Source: Endozoicomonas gorgoniicola (GTDB taxonomy: Bacteria > Pseudomonadota > Gammaproteobacteria > Pseudomonadales > Endozoicomonadaceae). Taken from it: a DNA stretch of 64,000 nt. The position numbers were made by a program, and so were the translations under genes. This document shows, in pieces, positions 42,807 to 51,694 of the stretch. Numbering within the stretch: the first letter of the stretch is position 1; every line of letters begins with the position of its first letter. The stretch covers positions 62,001-126,000 of the forward strand of contig NZ_JAPFCC010000001.1 of the NCBI RefSeq assembly GCF_025562715.2, in the 5' to 3' direction. The notes beneath the pieces are model-generated. The model made no database searches. It worked only from the letters and a program-made list of their open reading frames with translations, and had not been told where the DNA came from.

Positions 42807-45800
42807 TTAATGGCCTACGGGACCCAGGAGGTATGGGTACCTGAGGTACACATGGCGGATAACACGGCCAAGGGTGACCATTTCATCCGGAAGCTCACCG
42901 TTTTCGCCCAGCACATTAATATGCAGCTTGCGTACTTCCCCTTCATGGCGTACCCAGACATCTTCGTTATCCACAAAGAAGCCGGTATTAGTGCTGTTTT
43001 CGAAATCCTCCAACAGGCTGAAGATGGTCAGCTTTTCCTTATATGGCTTGCTGTCCCAGTTACAGAACCGGGCGCAGTTACCGCATTCGTTGCAGTATGC
43101 ATCGAGGTGCAGAACCTGATAACGCTCCCGGAAGCCGGGAATGTCCAGTGCCACATTGGCACGGTTAGGACATACACTCACACACTTATTACAGATGTGG
43201 TTGCACTCCAGGCAACGCTCCCCTTCCCGGGCAGCAAAGGCTTCTGTATCTTCCCGTGTAACGTTGGTCAGGGGGATGAACCCTCTGCGCTGAAGAATGG
43301 TCCGGGAGTCAGACGACAATACGCTGGTATTCGTATGAGTCCGGGCTGACTCGCGCTTGATGATCGTATCCGTTGCTTTTCTGGCTTCGTTCATACAGCG
43401 CACAACGGTCGATGGTCCGGTATGGGCATCACCAATCAGGAAAATGCCGGAAACGGCGGTTTCACAGGTGGCTTTATCAACAATGGTCCAGCCATCACGA
43501 CCAACGGGTAAGCCCATGCTGTTCAGCAGCTCGACGTCGGCGCATTCGCCAATGGCTGTGATCACGGTGTCGACTGGCATTGTTATGGTCTTATCCGTCG
43601 CAACCGGACGACGGCGACCACTGGCGTCTTCAGCACCCAGCTCCATCACACGACAGGTCAGCTTACCGTCATCCGTCATGGATTCAGGATTGGTGAGGAA
43701 GTGGAACTCAGCCCCGTCAGCCACTGCGTTGTGGTACTCTTCGCGGTCTGCGGGCATTTCCTGTTCAGTCCGGCGATAAAAGGAAAACACTTTTTCAACA
43801 CCGGGTATCTTCAGGGCAGCTCTGGCACTGTCCATAGCGGTATTACCACCACCGACAACAGCGACATTCTTACCAAGAGAAATCGTTTCTGGCTTGCTAT
43901 TAAAGGTTCTCAGGAAAGACAGAGATGGCAGCAGTCGGGAGCGGTCACCTTCCAGTGGCATGTGATTGCCTTTTTCAGCACCAACTCCCATAAAGACGTA
44001 GTGAAAACCACCCACGTTTTTCAGCATGGGCGCGTTAATATCCGGGTCACAGCCAAATTCAAACTGAACGCCGTGAGCCCTGACAAAATCAATATCCTGC
44101 TGAATCACTTCAGCCGGAATGCGGAAGTTTGGCAGAATGTTACGGATAATACCGCCAGCGTCTTTTTCTTTCTCAAATACGACCACCGGGAACCCTGCCC
44201 GTGCCAGGAAATAAGCGGCAGACAGTCCACTCGGGCCGGCACCAATAACAGCACAGCGAGCCTGTGATATCTGCTTCGGCTTTTTCCATTCGGATTCATA
44301 CTGTTTCCAGCCCTGCTCTACGGCGATTCGCTTCATATCACGAATCTTTATCGAGCCTTCGTAGTCCTTACGGGTACAGCTGGACATGCACTGATGGTCA
44401 CAGATATGGCTGGTGATGCCAGGCAGTGGGTTTTTGTCGTATATCAGTTTGAGTGCGCCCTGGTAGTCGCCTCTGGCGACATTCTGAATATACTCTGGAA
44501 CATCCTGTCCAATAGGGCAGGTTTCCTTACAGGGGGCAATGGTGCAGTCAAATCGTGGTGAAACGTCTTCCTGCTTGCTGGGGGACTCATGCCAGCTTTT
44601 TTCTGTGTACTCGTCCTCTGTCAGTGCGTTCTCAGCTAACTGCTTCAATGCGTGTACATCAACTTCCTGTTTGTTCCAGGTGTCTGACTCTTCCAGGGCA
44701 TTGGCACAGTCACGCAGACGCATATAACCACCGGGCTTCAACAGTTCGGTAGCCATGGTGATCGGACGAATGCCGGTGTTAAAGATATTGGCGATGTTAC
44801 CTTTCCAGGCACCGCCGGAGTAGGACATGGGCAGCTGGCCGTTAAACTCGTCGGCTATGATGGCAGCAAGGTTGATGGTCAGTGGATACAGCGCACGACC
44901 AGACATATACATTTCATCACCAGGCAAACGCCCTTTGTCGTTTATGCAGCCCAGTGTGTTGGAGAGTTTGACACCAAAGTGGTGACCTTTTTCAGAGGCT
45001 ACCTCGCGCAGGCGGCGCAGCATAGGCAGCGCGTCAGTCATTTGCAGGTCGTGACTGAAAGATTCTTCGCTCAGGCTGATGTAATCAAAGCCACGCTGAT
45101 CAAGGATGTTACGAACCCGTTCGTAACCAAGCAGGGTTGGGTTAAGTTTTACAAAGGTGTCGATACCCTTCACTGCCAGCATGTACTGACAGATTGCTTC
45201 AATTTCGTGGGGAGGGCAGCCGTGCATGGTGGACAGGGTGACGGACTGGACGATCTTTGGCGAAATCTGGTCAATTTGTTGTTCCAGAGACTCAAGGCGT
45301 CCCTTATGCTGGAACGTTGCCATTACTTCAGGCTGGCGCAGCCACTGTTTGATGGATTCTTTATAAGCGGCAAAGTGTTCGTGGCTGCTGCAGTCCATCA
45401 TGTCGTCAATGAAGGTCTGCATGCGAGGGGTTTTGATGCCCTTCAGGTCATAACCCACGCTCATGTTAAAGATAAAACTTTTTTCCTGTTTCTCGCCCAG
45501 GGCCGGGTCAAACAGTGACTCCAGAACGTGCAGGATAATCCAGGATTTAAGATATTCGTCGTAAGCTTTGGGCAGGGTATATTCAGTGGACCATTCCGTG
45601 TTGTAGCACTCGTCGTCCGGATCAATGCAGGGCTTTTCAATTTCCAGCGTGTCCATGATCTGAACGGTCTTCAGCTCAATAAAGCGACCGCCTGCCACCC
45701 AGGAGGTAATAATGTTCTGGGCAAGCTGTGTGTGAGGTCCAGCTGCCGGGCCTACTGCGGTAGTGGCGGTTTCAGAACAGACATTGACCCTGTGGTTGTT

Positions 45801-45917
45801 TTTCTTTCTGAACAGCTGATCGACTTTAATGCCAAACAAGGACTGGTTTTTCTGATATTCCCCGTGAATTCGATTCAGCATTTCCTGAAACGGAACGGGA
45901 CGCATAATATCGCCCAT
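42807..45917 (-). CDS. ygfK: Iron-sulfur flavoprotein YgfK (putative selenate reductase/purine electron-transfer subunit)
   Basis: A 1036-residue multi-domain redox protein. The start MGDIMRPVPFQEML at 45917 equals the E. coli start and has AAGGAG upstream; a longer frame to 46028 reads through the leader. Domains: an N-terminal dihydroorotate/dihydropyrimidine-dehydrogenase-like barrel; a glutamate-synthase-small-subunit-like part with cysteine motifs CKETCPIG and CDHQCMSSC; an FAD fold VIGAGPSGLSAAYFLA; an NADPH fold VVGGGNTAMDSARAAL; and C-terminal ferredoxin motifs CNKCVSVCP and CNECGNCARFCN. It was once named a selenate reductase subunit; in this island an electron-transfer role in purine reduction or oxidation is likelier. 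First gene of the long minus-strand run. Confidence 0.92.
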   Translation of the reverse strand: MGDIMRPVPFQEMLNRIHGEYQKNQSLFGIKVDQLFRKKNNHRVNVCSETATTAVGPAAGPHTQLAQNIITSWVAGGRFIELKTVQIMDTLEIEKPCIDPDDECYNTEWSTEYTLPKAYDEYLKSWIILHVLESLFDPALGEKQEKSFIFNMSVGYDLKGIKTPRMQTFIDDMMDCSSHEHFAAYKESIKQWLRQPEVMATFQHKGRLESLEQQIDQISPKIVQSVTLSTMHGCPPHEIEAICQYMLAVKGIDTFVKLNPTLLGYERVRNILDQRGFDYISLSEESFSHDLQMTDALPMLRRLREVASEKGHHFGVKLSNTLGCINDKGRLPGDEMYMSGRALYPLTINLAAIIADEFNGQLPMSYSGGAWKGNIANIFNTGIRPITMATELLKPGGYMRLRDCANALEESDTWNKQEVDVHALKQLAENALTEDEYTEKSWHESPSKQEDVSPRFDCTIAPCKETCPIGQDVPEYIQNVARGDYQGALKLIYDKNPLPGITSHICDHQCMSSCTRKDYEGSIKIRDMKRIAVEQGWKQYESEWKKPKQISQARCAVIGAGPSGLSAAYFLARAGFPVVVFEKEKDAGGIIRNILPNFRIPAEVIQQDIDFVRAHGVQFEFGCDPDINAPMLKNVGGFHYVFMGVGAEKGNHMPLEGDRSRLLPSLSFLRTFNSKPETISLGKNVAVVGGGNTAMDSARAALKIPGVEKVFSFYRRTEQEMPADREEYHNAVADGAEFHFLTNPESMTDDGKLTCRVMELGAEDASGRRRPVATDKTITMPVDTVITAIGECADVELLNSMGLPVGRDGWTIVDKATCETAVSGIFLIGDAHTGPSTVVRCMNEARKATDTIIKRESARTHTNTSVLSSDSRTILQRRGFIPLTNVTREDTEAFAAREGERCLECNHICNKCVSVCPNRANVALDIPGFRERYQVLHLDAYCNECGNCARFCNWDSKPYKEKLTIFSLLEDFENSTNTGFFVDNEDVWVRHEGEVRKLHINVLGENGELPDEMVTLGRVIRHVYLRYPYLLGPVGH

Positions 45918-46040
45918 TGACTTCTCCTTATACGGCTTGAATATTGCCCGTTTAGTGTTTTCTTCAGGTGACCTTATGGTTGCCGGTCTGTTTTTTTCAT
46001 AACACTTTACCGGTGCAAACGGAGTCACTGATCTCAGTTA

Positions 46041-46056
46041 TGCATGAATCAGACCA
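46041..46056 (-). promoter_or_regulatory. Candidate sigma-54 promoter of ygfK-ssnA
   Basis: On the minus strand the sequence reads TGGTCTGATTCATGCA: a GG and a GC separated by ten bases, in the -24/-12 layout. It lies about 120 bases upstream of the ygfK start and the island encodes the sigma-54 activator YgeV. The -24 box is only partly consensus (TGGTCT against TGGCAC). The 442 bases between ygfK and mocA are AT-rich and hold no convincing gene. Confidence 0.5.
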
Positions 46057-46359
46057 ATTATTCACAGAGAGAAACGAAAAAAATCAACAGGGTGGCGTTA
46101 TAAGAAAGTTATTGATCTGAGGCAAAAAAAGAACGCTTAATTAATTTAGTTGGATTCGGAAATACGCGTGATTGTTTGAGTCTGATTTAATGGTTTATTG
46201 TTGGCAAATGGTAATAGTTTTCATTTAAACGCTGTTAATCGAGAATGTTCACCATTATGATAACTGTCTGATAACCATTAAATGATCGCTATCAATCTGA
46301 TAATCAGCCGGTGACAAAAACTGATAACGATACTTAACTATTGATGTATGTCACTAAAA

Positions 46360-46950
46360 TTAAAGAGGTTTATTGCAAAGATATTGATACTGCTGAGGCG
46401 TATCAATATCAAGATGAATACTGTGAGTGTTTACAGAAATAAAACGATGGGGTAGTGCTGTTAATAAGGATTTCATTCGGCTTTCAGAAGGCGCATTCAG
46501 GATGTGTTGATAATAACGGCGATTTAAAAGCACAGGATGTCCGGATTTTTCCTGGTAAACCGGAAAAACAATATCGTCACCCCTGTTAGCAAAAAGGTTG
46601 ATAAAAACCTCCTCTGGAATTAATGGCATATCGCCATGTGTAATAAATAGATAATCAGAGGCCGCCTGCTGTATACCTGACTGCAGTGAGCTGAATAAAC
46701 CCTTTTTATAGTCTGGGTTATGAACAATTTGAATCCGCTTATTACTTTTATACCGTTCAAACAGTTCATCGCCCCGGTAGCCTGTAACAAGAATAACCCG
46801 GGAGACACAATTTAGCGCATTGGCAATACTGCAATCCAGAATGGTTTGATCCGATTCTCCAAAAGGAAGCATGGCTTTCCATTGCCCCATACGGGATGAC
46901 AAGCCTGCAGCCGCTATAAGGCATTGACATTGGTGCAGTTTTGTATTCAT
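46360..46950 (-). CDS. mocA: Molybdenum cofactor cytidylyltransferase-like protein MocA
   Basis: Transfers CMP to molybdopterin to make the cytosine dinucleotide cofactor used by XdhA/XdhD-type enzymes. The 196-residue product has the nucleotidyltransferase signature LIAAAGLSSRMGQWKAMLPF near residue 11, VTGYRGDELFERY, ITHGDMPLIP with the metal-binding Asp, and SGHPVLLNRRYY. It is divergent from yqeC, 51 bases away; in E. coli ygfJ (mocA) is also adjacent to yqeC/yqeB. The rest of the maturation pathway is supplied by yqeC and yqeB on the other strand. Confidence 0.88.
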   Translation of the reverse strand: MNTKLHQCQCLIAAAGLSSRMGQWKAMLPFGESDQTILDCSIANALNCVSRVILVTGYRGDELFERYKSNKRIQIVHNPDYKKGLFSSLQSGIQQAASDYLFITHGDMPLIPEEVFINLFANRGDDIVFPVYQEKSGHPVLLNRRYYQHILNAPSESRMKSLLTALPHRFISVNTHSIHLDIDTPQQYQYLCNKPL

Positions 46951-47001
46951 TAATTTTTTATACCTTCCTGGCTCAGTTTTTTGGTGTAGTAAGGGCGTGT
47001 A

Positions 47002-47874
47002 ATGATCCCAGGCATAGATCCAGACAAAGACCGAATAATTGCCGCAACCGGTGCTGGCGGGAAAACCTGTTTTTTACAACATCTTGCCAGATTACTGCAA
47101 CAGTCAGGCCGGACTGTTCTGCTATCAACCACCACGCATATTTATCATCCGGATGTTGATGGTTTTGCAAACAGTATTGACCGGGTGATCTGCTGCACAG
47201 ATGCTGAAGAGCTTTATAACAGCCAGCCTGAGCCTGCGTCGATTACTGTTGCCGGAATGATGTGTAAAAATCCTCAGAAACTGTCTGGTATTCCGGCAAA
47301 TCTTCCGGCAGAGCTGATTAAGCGCAATCTATACGACAATATTCTTATTGAGGCTGACGGCTCCCACCGGCTTCCCCTGAAAGCGCCTTCCGAAAAAGAA
47401 CCTGTGTTACCCGACGGCTATCAGGTGTTGGTTGGAGTGACGGGCTGGAAAGGCATTGAGTCACCGATAACAGCTGATACGGTGCATCGAAGGGAGTGGT
47501 TTTCAGCCGTTACCGGCCTGAAAACCGGCGACAGCATTACGCCCGAAGCGATGTCAGTACTTATTAACTCATCAGCCGGTTTATTTAAACAGCCTCATTT
47601 ACAACCAGATTCTCACTGTATTTATGAAAAGGAACCGTCTGGAAATAATTTTTCTGAAAAAAAATGTTCTGAAAAAAAGCCCTGTAAAAAAATCTGGTTG
47701 TTGAATCAGCTGGATTCTCAGAAACAGCGGCAATCAGGCCGAGCTTTTGCATTAGAAGTTCTTGCTCACTCACCTTCCATTCATACGACGCTTTTGAGTA
47801 GTTTCTCTCAGCTCTATCCATGGCTGGAACGAATTAAAAATCCCTCTCTTTACGGATCAGATTATGACCAATAA
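47002..47874 (+). CDS. yqeC: Selenium-dependent hydroxylase accessory protein YqeC
   Basis: A 290-residue P-loop protein: RIIAATGAGGKTCFLQHLARLL near residue 11, LSTTTHIYHPD, LIEADGSHRLPLKAPSEKEP near residue 113, and a GVTGWKGIESPITADTVHR block. It matches YqeC, one of the markers (with YqeB and SelD) of selenium-dependent molybdenum hydroxylases. A lysine-rich stretch FSEKKCSEKKPCKK near residue 215 comes from a roughly 15-bp duplication in an A-rich segment and is unlike the family. The stop overlaps the yqeB start by 11 bases, so the pair is translated together. Confidence 0.85.
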   Translation: MIPGIDPDKDRIIAATGAGGKTCFLQHLARLLQQSGRTVLLSTTTHIYHPDVDGFANSIDRVICCTDAEELYNSQPEPASITVAGMMCKNPQKLSGIPANLPAELIKRNLYDNILIEADGSHRLPLKAPSEKEPVLPDGYQVLVGVTGWKGIESPITADTVHRREWFSAVTGLKTGDSITPEAMSVLINSSAGLFKQPHLQPDSHCIYEKEPSGNNFSEKKCSEKKPCKKIWLLNQLDSQKQRQSGRAFALEVLAHSPSIHTTLLSSFSQLYPWLERIKNPSLYGSDYDQ

Positions 47875-49477
47875 TGTTTTTTCACGAGCAGCAGAATTAT
47901 CAGACAGCCATACACCTTTTGCTATAGCATCCATCATTGAAACCAGTGGATCGGCTCCACGGCATAAAGCACAACTTCTTGTAGAAGACAGTGGTCAAAC
48001 CTTTGGTACAGTGGGTGGCGGCATGGTGGAACGCCATGTGATTGAAGAAGCCATTGCTGCCATCAAAACCGGACAGTCACGAATGGTGGATGCCAGCATG
48101 TCCCGCAGCGGTAAAAATGCCATGGGCATGGACTGTGGTGGAGCAATGAAGGTTTTTATTGATGTTCACAATGTTAAGCCGCAGTTGTTACTGATTGGTG
48201 CAGGTCATGTTAACCAGGAAGTGGCTCATCTCGCTGGCAGACTGGGGTTTGCCATTACCGTCGCTGATTCCTGGAAACCTAATTTAACGGCTGAACGTTT
48301 TCCCGAATTTACCCGGCTGGTTGACGGCGACACGATTTCTGAAGCGATTGCAAAAACCACCATCACTCCTGACACACAAGTCGTTATAGCGACCAATCAT
48401 GAAGATATTGAGGCGTTGATGACCGTGTTGAAGACAGAGGCCAGACATATCGGACAGCTGGCAAGCCGCAAAAAAGTAACGACGTTGAAAGCTAAAGCAT
48501 TGGAAACCGGAATTTCTCCTGAACGTTTTAACGAGGTTCGTACGCCGGTGGGTCTGGATCTTGGTGCAGAAACGCCTGAGGAAATAGCGGTCAGCATTAT
48601 GTCTGAAATACTGGCAATCAGTCGCCATAAAAAGCCTGCTCCAATGGGTGACATGGTGGAGGAAGGTCTGAAAAGGCGTGTAGTGATTCGTGGAGCTGGA
48701 GACCTGGCGAGTGGAGTTGCACTTAAACTGCACAACAGTGGTTATGACGTGATTATGCTGGACTTGCCAGAACCAACCGTTATCCGCACGAATATTGCCT
48801 TTGCACAGGCTCTGGTAAACGACGACAGACTGATAACCGTTGAAGGTGTGACCGGGTGCAAAGCCCGTTCAGTTGCCGATGCATTGAAGATTATCGAACA
48901 GCGGAACATTGCGGTCATGGCTGATCCTGATGCGGCATCGTTACGACAACTTAAGCCTGCCATCGTCGTTGATGCCATTCTGGCAAAGCGAAACCTTGGC
49001 ACACACCAGAAGATGGCTCCGGTGACATTAGCACTGGGGCCCGGTTTTACAGCCGGTAAGGATGTGGATGCCGTCATTGAAACCTGTCGCGGTCATGATC
49101 TGGGGCGTATTATTTATTCCGGTGAGGCAAAGGCCAATACAGGAACGCCTGGCGTAATTGGTGGCTATGGTGCTGAACGTGTATTACGTTCGCCCTGTGC
49201 AGGTGTTGTAACACCACTGGTGAAAATTGGTGATCTGGTTTGTGAAGGTCAGACCGTTGCCACGGTGGGAGAATACGCAGAACCCGTGATTACCCCAATC
49301 AGCGGCAAAGTGCGTGGAATGATAAATCCGGGACTGAAAGTGAGTGAACACTTCAAGATTGGTGATGTTGATCCAAGGGGGACATCGGTCGACCACTCCA
49401 CTACCACGGATAAGGCGAGGACTATTGCCGGTGGTGTTCTGGAAGCGGTTTTAACCATTTCTCGAAATAGTGCATGA
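47864..49477 (+). CDS. yqeB: Selenium-dependent molybdenum hydroxylase maturation protein YqeB
   Basis: A 537-residue protein with two parts. The N-terminal half is XdhC/CoxI-like (IIETSGSAPRHKAQLLV, GTVGGGMVERHVIEEA, AMGMDCGGAMKVFID, then a Rossmann part LLLIGAGHVNQEVAHLAGRLG and a VRTPVGLDLGAETPEEIAVS motif). The C-terminal half, from about residue 270 (VIRGAGDLASGVALKLHNSG), is the EF2563-type YqeB domain with a late biotinyl/lipoyl-like swivelling segment (TPLVKIGDLVCEGQTVATVG). It is thought to help insert sulfur or selenium in the cofactor. It is convergent with ygeV. Confidence 0.9.
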   Translation: MTNNVFSRAAELSDSHTPFAIASIIETSGSAPRHKAQLLVEDSGQTFGTVGGGMVERHVIEEAIAAIKTGQSRMVDASMSRSGKNAMGMDCGGAMKVFIDVHNVKPQLLLIGAGHVNQEVAHLAGRLGFAITVADSWKPNLTAERFPEFTRLVDGDTISEAIAKTTITPDTQVVIATNHEDIEALMTVLKTEARHIGQLASRKKVTTLKAKALETGISPERFNEVRTPVGLDLGAETPEEIAVSIMSEILAISRHKKPAPMGDMVEEGLKRRVVIRGAGDLASGVALKLHNSGYDVIMLDLPEPTVIRTNIAFAQALVNDDRLITVEGVTGCKARSVADALKIIEQRNIAVMADPDAASLRQLKPAIVVDAILAKRNLGTHQKMAPVTLALGPGFTAGKDVDAVIETCRGHDLGRIIYSGEAKANTGTPGVIGGYGAERVLRSPCAGVVTPLVKIGDLVCEGQTVATVGEYAEPVITPISGKVRGMINPGLKVSEHFKIGDVDPRGTSVDHSTTTDKARTIAGGVLEAVLTISRNSA

Positions 49478-49505
49478 AAAATAGGTAAAAGTGTAACCTT
49501 CAGAG

Positions 49506-49598
49506 CCTGCACTAACGGTTTGCGAAAGTGCAAATTCTAAGTGCAGGTCAATGCCCCCTACGGTCATTGACTTAATGACCTCCCTCATAGTTTTTTTT
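49506..49598. terminator. Stem-loops and T-run between convergent yqeB and ygeV
   Basis: Two possible hairpins occur: CCTGCACT (49506-49513) with AGTGCAGG (49540-49547), and GTCAATG (49547-49553) with CATTGAC (49565-49571), followed by eight T at 49591-49598. The position 3-prime of yqeB favours a terminator, although the T-run is set off from the stems. Confidence 0.45.
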
Positions 49599-49687
49599 GC
49601 GGCGAGTCTATGAGTCTGTGTATGGAGCAGGCCTGAATAAGGCGATCAGCGTTGACACATCAACTGCTCCTGACGGCCTGACGGTGC

Positions 49688-51478
49688 TTATTTTGTCGAT
49701 GCGTCACCCTCCAGCTGATATTTTTTTATTTTCCGGTAGAGGGTTGCAATGCCAATACCCAGTTCATCCGCAATTTTTTGTTTACCTTTTTTCAGGTCAT
49801 ATTTTTTGAGCGCTGCCTGAATACGTTGCTTCTCCATTTCTTCCAGACTCATTGATGATGAGCTTTTTTCGACAGAGAAGGTCGAAACGGCTGAACTGTC
49901 TGGCTTATTTGAATAACAGCCGTCGTTTAGCTGGCAGAGATGGTCAGGCAGAAGATCAGGAAGAATAACGCCTCCATGCTCGACCATATTGATCAGATAC
50001 TCCATGGTATTCGCCAGTTCCCTGACATTGCCGGGCCAGTCCCAGTTAGTCAGGCAGGACATCGTGTCTTCACTGATAACCGGTACAGGTAGTCCCATCT
50101 CTTTTGCCTGTTTTTTCAGGAAAAAGCGGGCTAACAGAGGAATGTCGTCTTTTCTTTCCCGCAGAGAGGGGGCAACCAGTGGGATAACGTTAAGGCGGTA
50201 ATATAAATCTTCTCTGAACTGTTTTTTTTCGGTCAGCGTCGAAAGGTTCTGATGCGTTGCCGAGATAACTCGGATATTAACAGTACTGACTGTAGAGGAG
50301 CCCACCGGTGAAATTTCCCGGCGATCCAGAACCCTGAGTAATTTTGCCTGAAGGTTGAGTGGCATATCGCCAATTTCGTCCAGAAACAGGGTGCCGCCGT
50401 CAGCGCTTTTTATCAGACCTTCCTTACCCTGGGTAGCGGCTCCCGTAAATGCGCCCCTTGCATAGCCGAAAAGCTCACTTTCCAGCAGATGTTCGGGAAT
50501 GGCTGCACAATTGATAGCAATAAACGGTTTTTTACGGCGGGCTCCGGTTTCATGAATTAACCGGGCCACCACTTCTTTACCCGACCCGCTTTCACCGTTG
50601 ATCAGAACACTGGAAGGGCTGCTGGCAATTTTTATAATTTTGTCCTGCAGCTTCTGCATGGGCAGGGAGTCTCCCACCATACGACTGTGAGATTTTCCGG
50701 GTACTGACGGCTGGCGAGAATCCTGGTGATTTTGAGTCAGTATCAGCAGCTTGCCGTTACCATTCTGTATAAGGACTCCCGGTGATATGATTTCCTCAGT
50801 TCCGTTCTTGATAATAAATTCTTCAGATTCCCGGTTAGCCATTCGTCGTTTACCAAATGGACGGACACTGATCAGACTTAACTTATCACTCTTATTCAGT
50901 TTTAACTGTTTTTTAGCGGCATCATTGATATGTATGCAGTTGCCTTTGTCGTCAAATTCCAGAACGCCTTCGGTAATTTTGCTGGATAATGACCGGATGA
51001 CATTTTCAGTATTCTTCAGGTTGTTGTAATACATGTCCTCCAGTTTAGTGGCAATGAACACTTTGGATATATCTTCAATATACCCAATATAAAGCGAAGT
51101 GTTAGTCAGTAGTTGCTGACGCTGCTCTTCACTGAAACAAACCAGACTGATAACTCCCAGGCATTCATTTTTAAACAGAACCGGAATGCCCAGAAACGCT
51201 TTTTCCTGACAACTTACCCGACGGGTACAGTATAAACATTCAGGGTCTTTACCTGACTTCTTAATAATTTTTTCTTTCCGGTTCGCAATGATCCATTTGA
51301 AAGCATTGGTTCCAGTGGTTAATGGCCGGCCAAGATTGTTGGCATAAAGACCGGTTCCCGCTATACGTACCAGTTCATTATCAACAACCTCAACATCAAG
51401 GTTTATCATTCGTGACAGAATTTGTACGAACCTTGCTATTGTTGACTGAATAGACATTAATTTAGATGTTGCTTTCAA
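49688..51478 (-). CDS. ygeV: Sigma-54-dependent activator YgeV
   Basis: The enhancer-binding regulator of this island. The start is taken as TTG 51478 because GGAAGGAT lies six bases upstream and the product then aligns with the E. coli start; the frame extends to 51502. About 596 residues: an N-terminal sensory domain with a Cys trio DPECLYCTRRVSCQEKAF, a PAS-like middle (GVLEFDDKGNCIHINDAAKK), the AAA+ domain with GESGSGKEVVAR, the sigma-54-contact loop GAFTGA and GTLFLDEIGDMPL, and a Fis-type helix-turn-helix end (IADELGIGIATLYRKIKKY). It probably acts on the sigma-54-like promoters of ygfK and ygeW. The inducing ligand is unknown, perhaps a purine. Confidence 0.9.
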   Translation of the reverse strand: MKATSKLMSIQSTIARFVQILSRMINLDVEVVDNELVRIAGTGLYANNLGRPLTTGTNAFKWIIANRKEKIIKKSGKDPECLYCTRRVSCQEKAFLGIPVLFKNECLGVISLVCFSEEQRQQLLTNTSLYIGYIEDISKVFIATKLEDMYYNNLKNTENVIRSLSSKITEGVLEFDDKGNCIHINDAAKKQLKLNKSDKLSLISVRPFGKRRMANRESEEFIIKNGTEEIISPGVLIQNGNGKLLILTQNHQDSRQPSVPGKSHSRMVGDSLPMQKLQDKIIKIASSPSSVLINGESGSGKEVVARLIHETGARRKKPFIAINCAAIPEHLLESELFGYARGAFTGAATQGKEGLIKSADGGTLFLDEIGDMPLNLQAKLLRVLDRREISPVGSSTVSTVNIRVISATHQNLSTLTEKKQFREDLYYRLNVIPLVAPSLRERKDDIPLLARFFLKKQAKEMGLPVPVISEDTMSCLTNWDWPGNVRELANTMEYLINMVEHGGVILPDLLPDHLCQLNDGCYSNKPDSSAVSTFSVEKSSSSMSLEEMEKQRIQAALKKYDLKKGKQKIADELGIGIATLYRKIKKYQLEGDASTK

Positions 51479-51694
51479 CAAATTATCCTTCCAATGCCTC
51501 AAAGCAGGCTGTTAATAAAGTGCATCTGGAAAGCATCTTATCAACAGCTATTTTAGTAATAGTTATCTTCTATTTTTCTCATAGCAGGCTGGTGTTTTGT
51601 ATTGAGCTGGAGCAATTGAATAGGTGACGTGTAGTGTTTTTTGTACAAATGGATGGACTTATTGTAAAAAAAGCATTCGATCTATTTGTAATTC

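Noticed and set aside
47641..47700. Frameshift in yqeC at the A-rich lysine stretch
   Set aside because: The frame continues through to the normal overlap with yqeB, so the stretch is an in-frame insertion even though the homopolymers deserve a read-level check.
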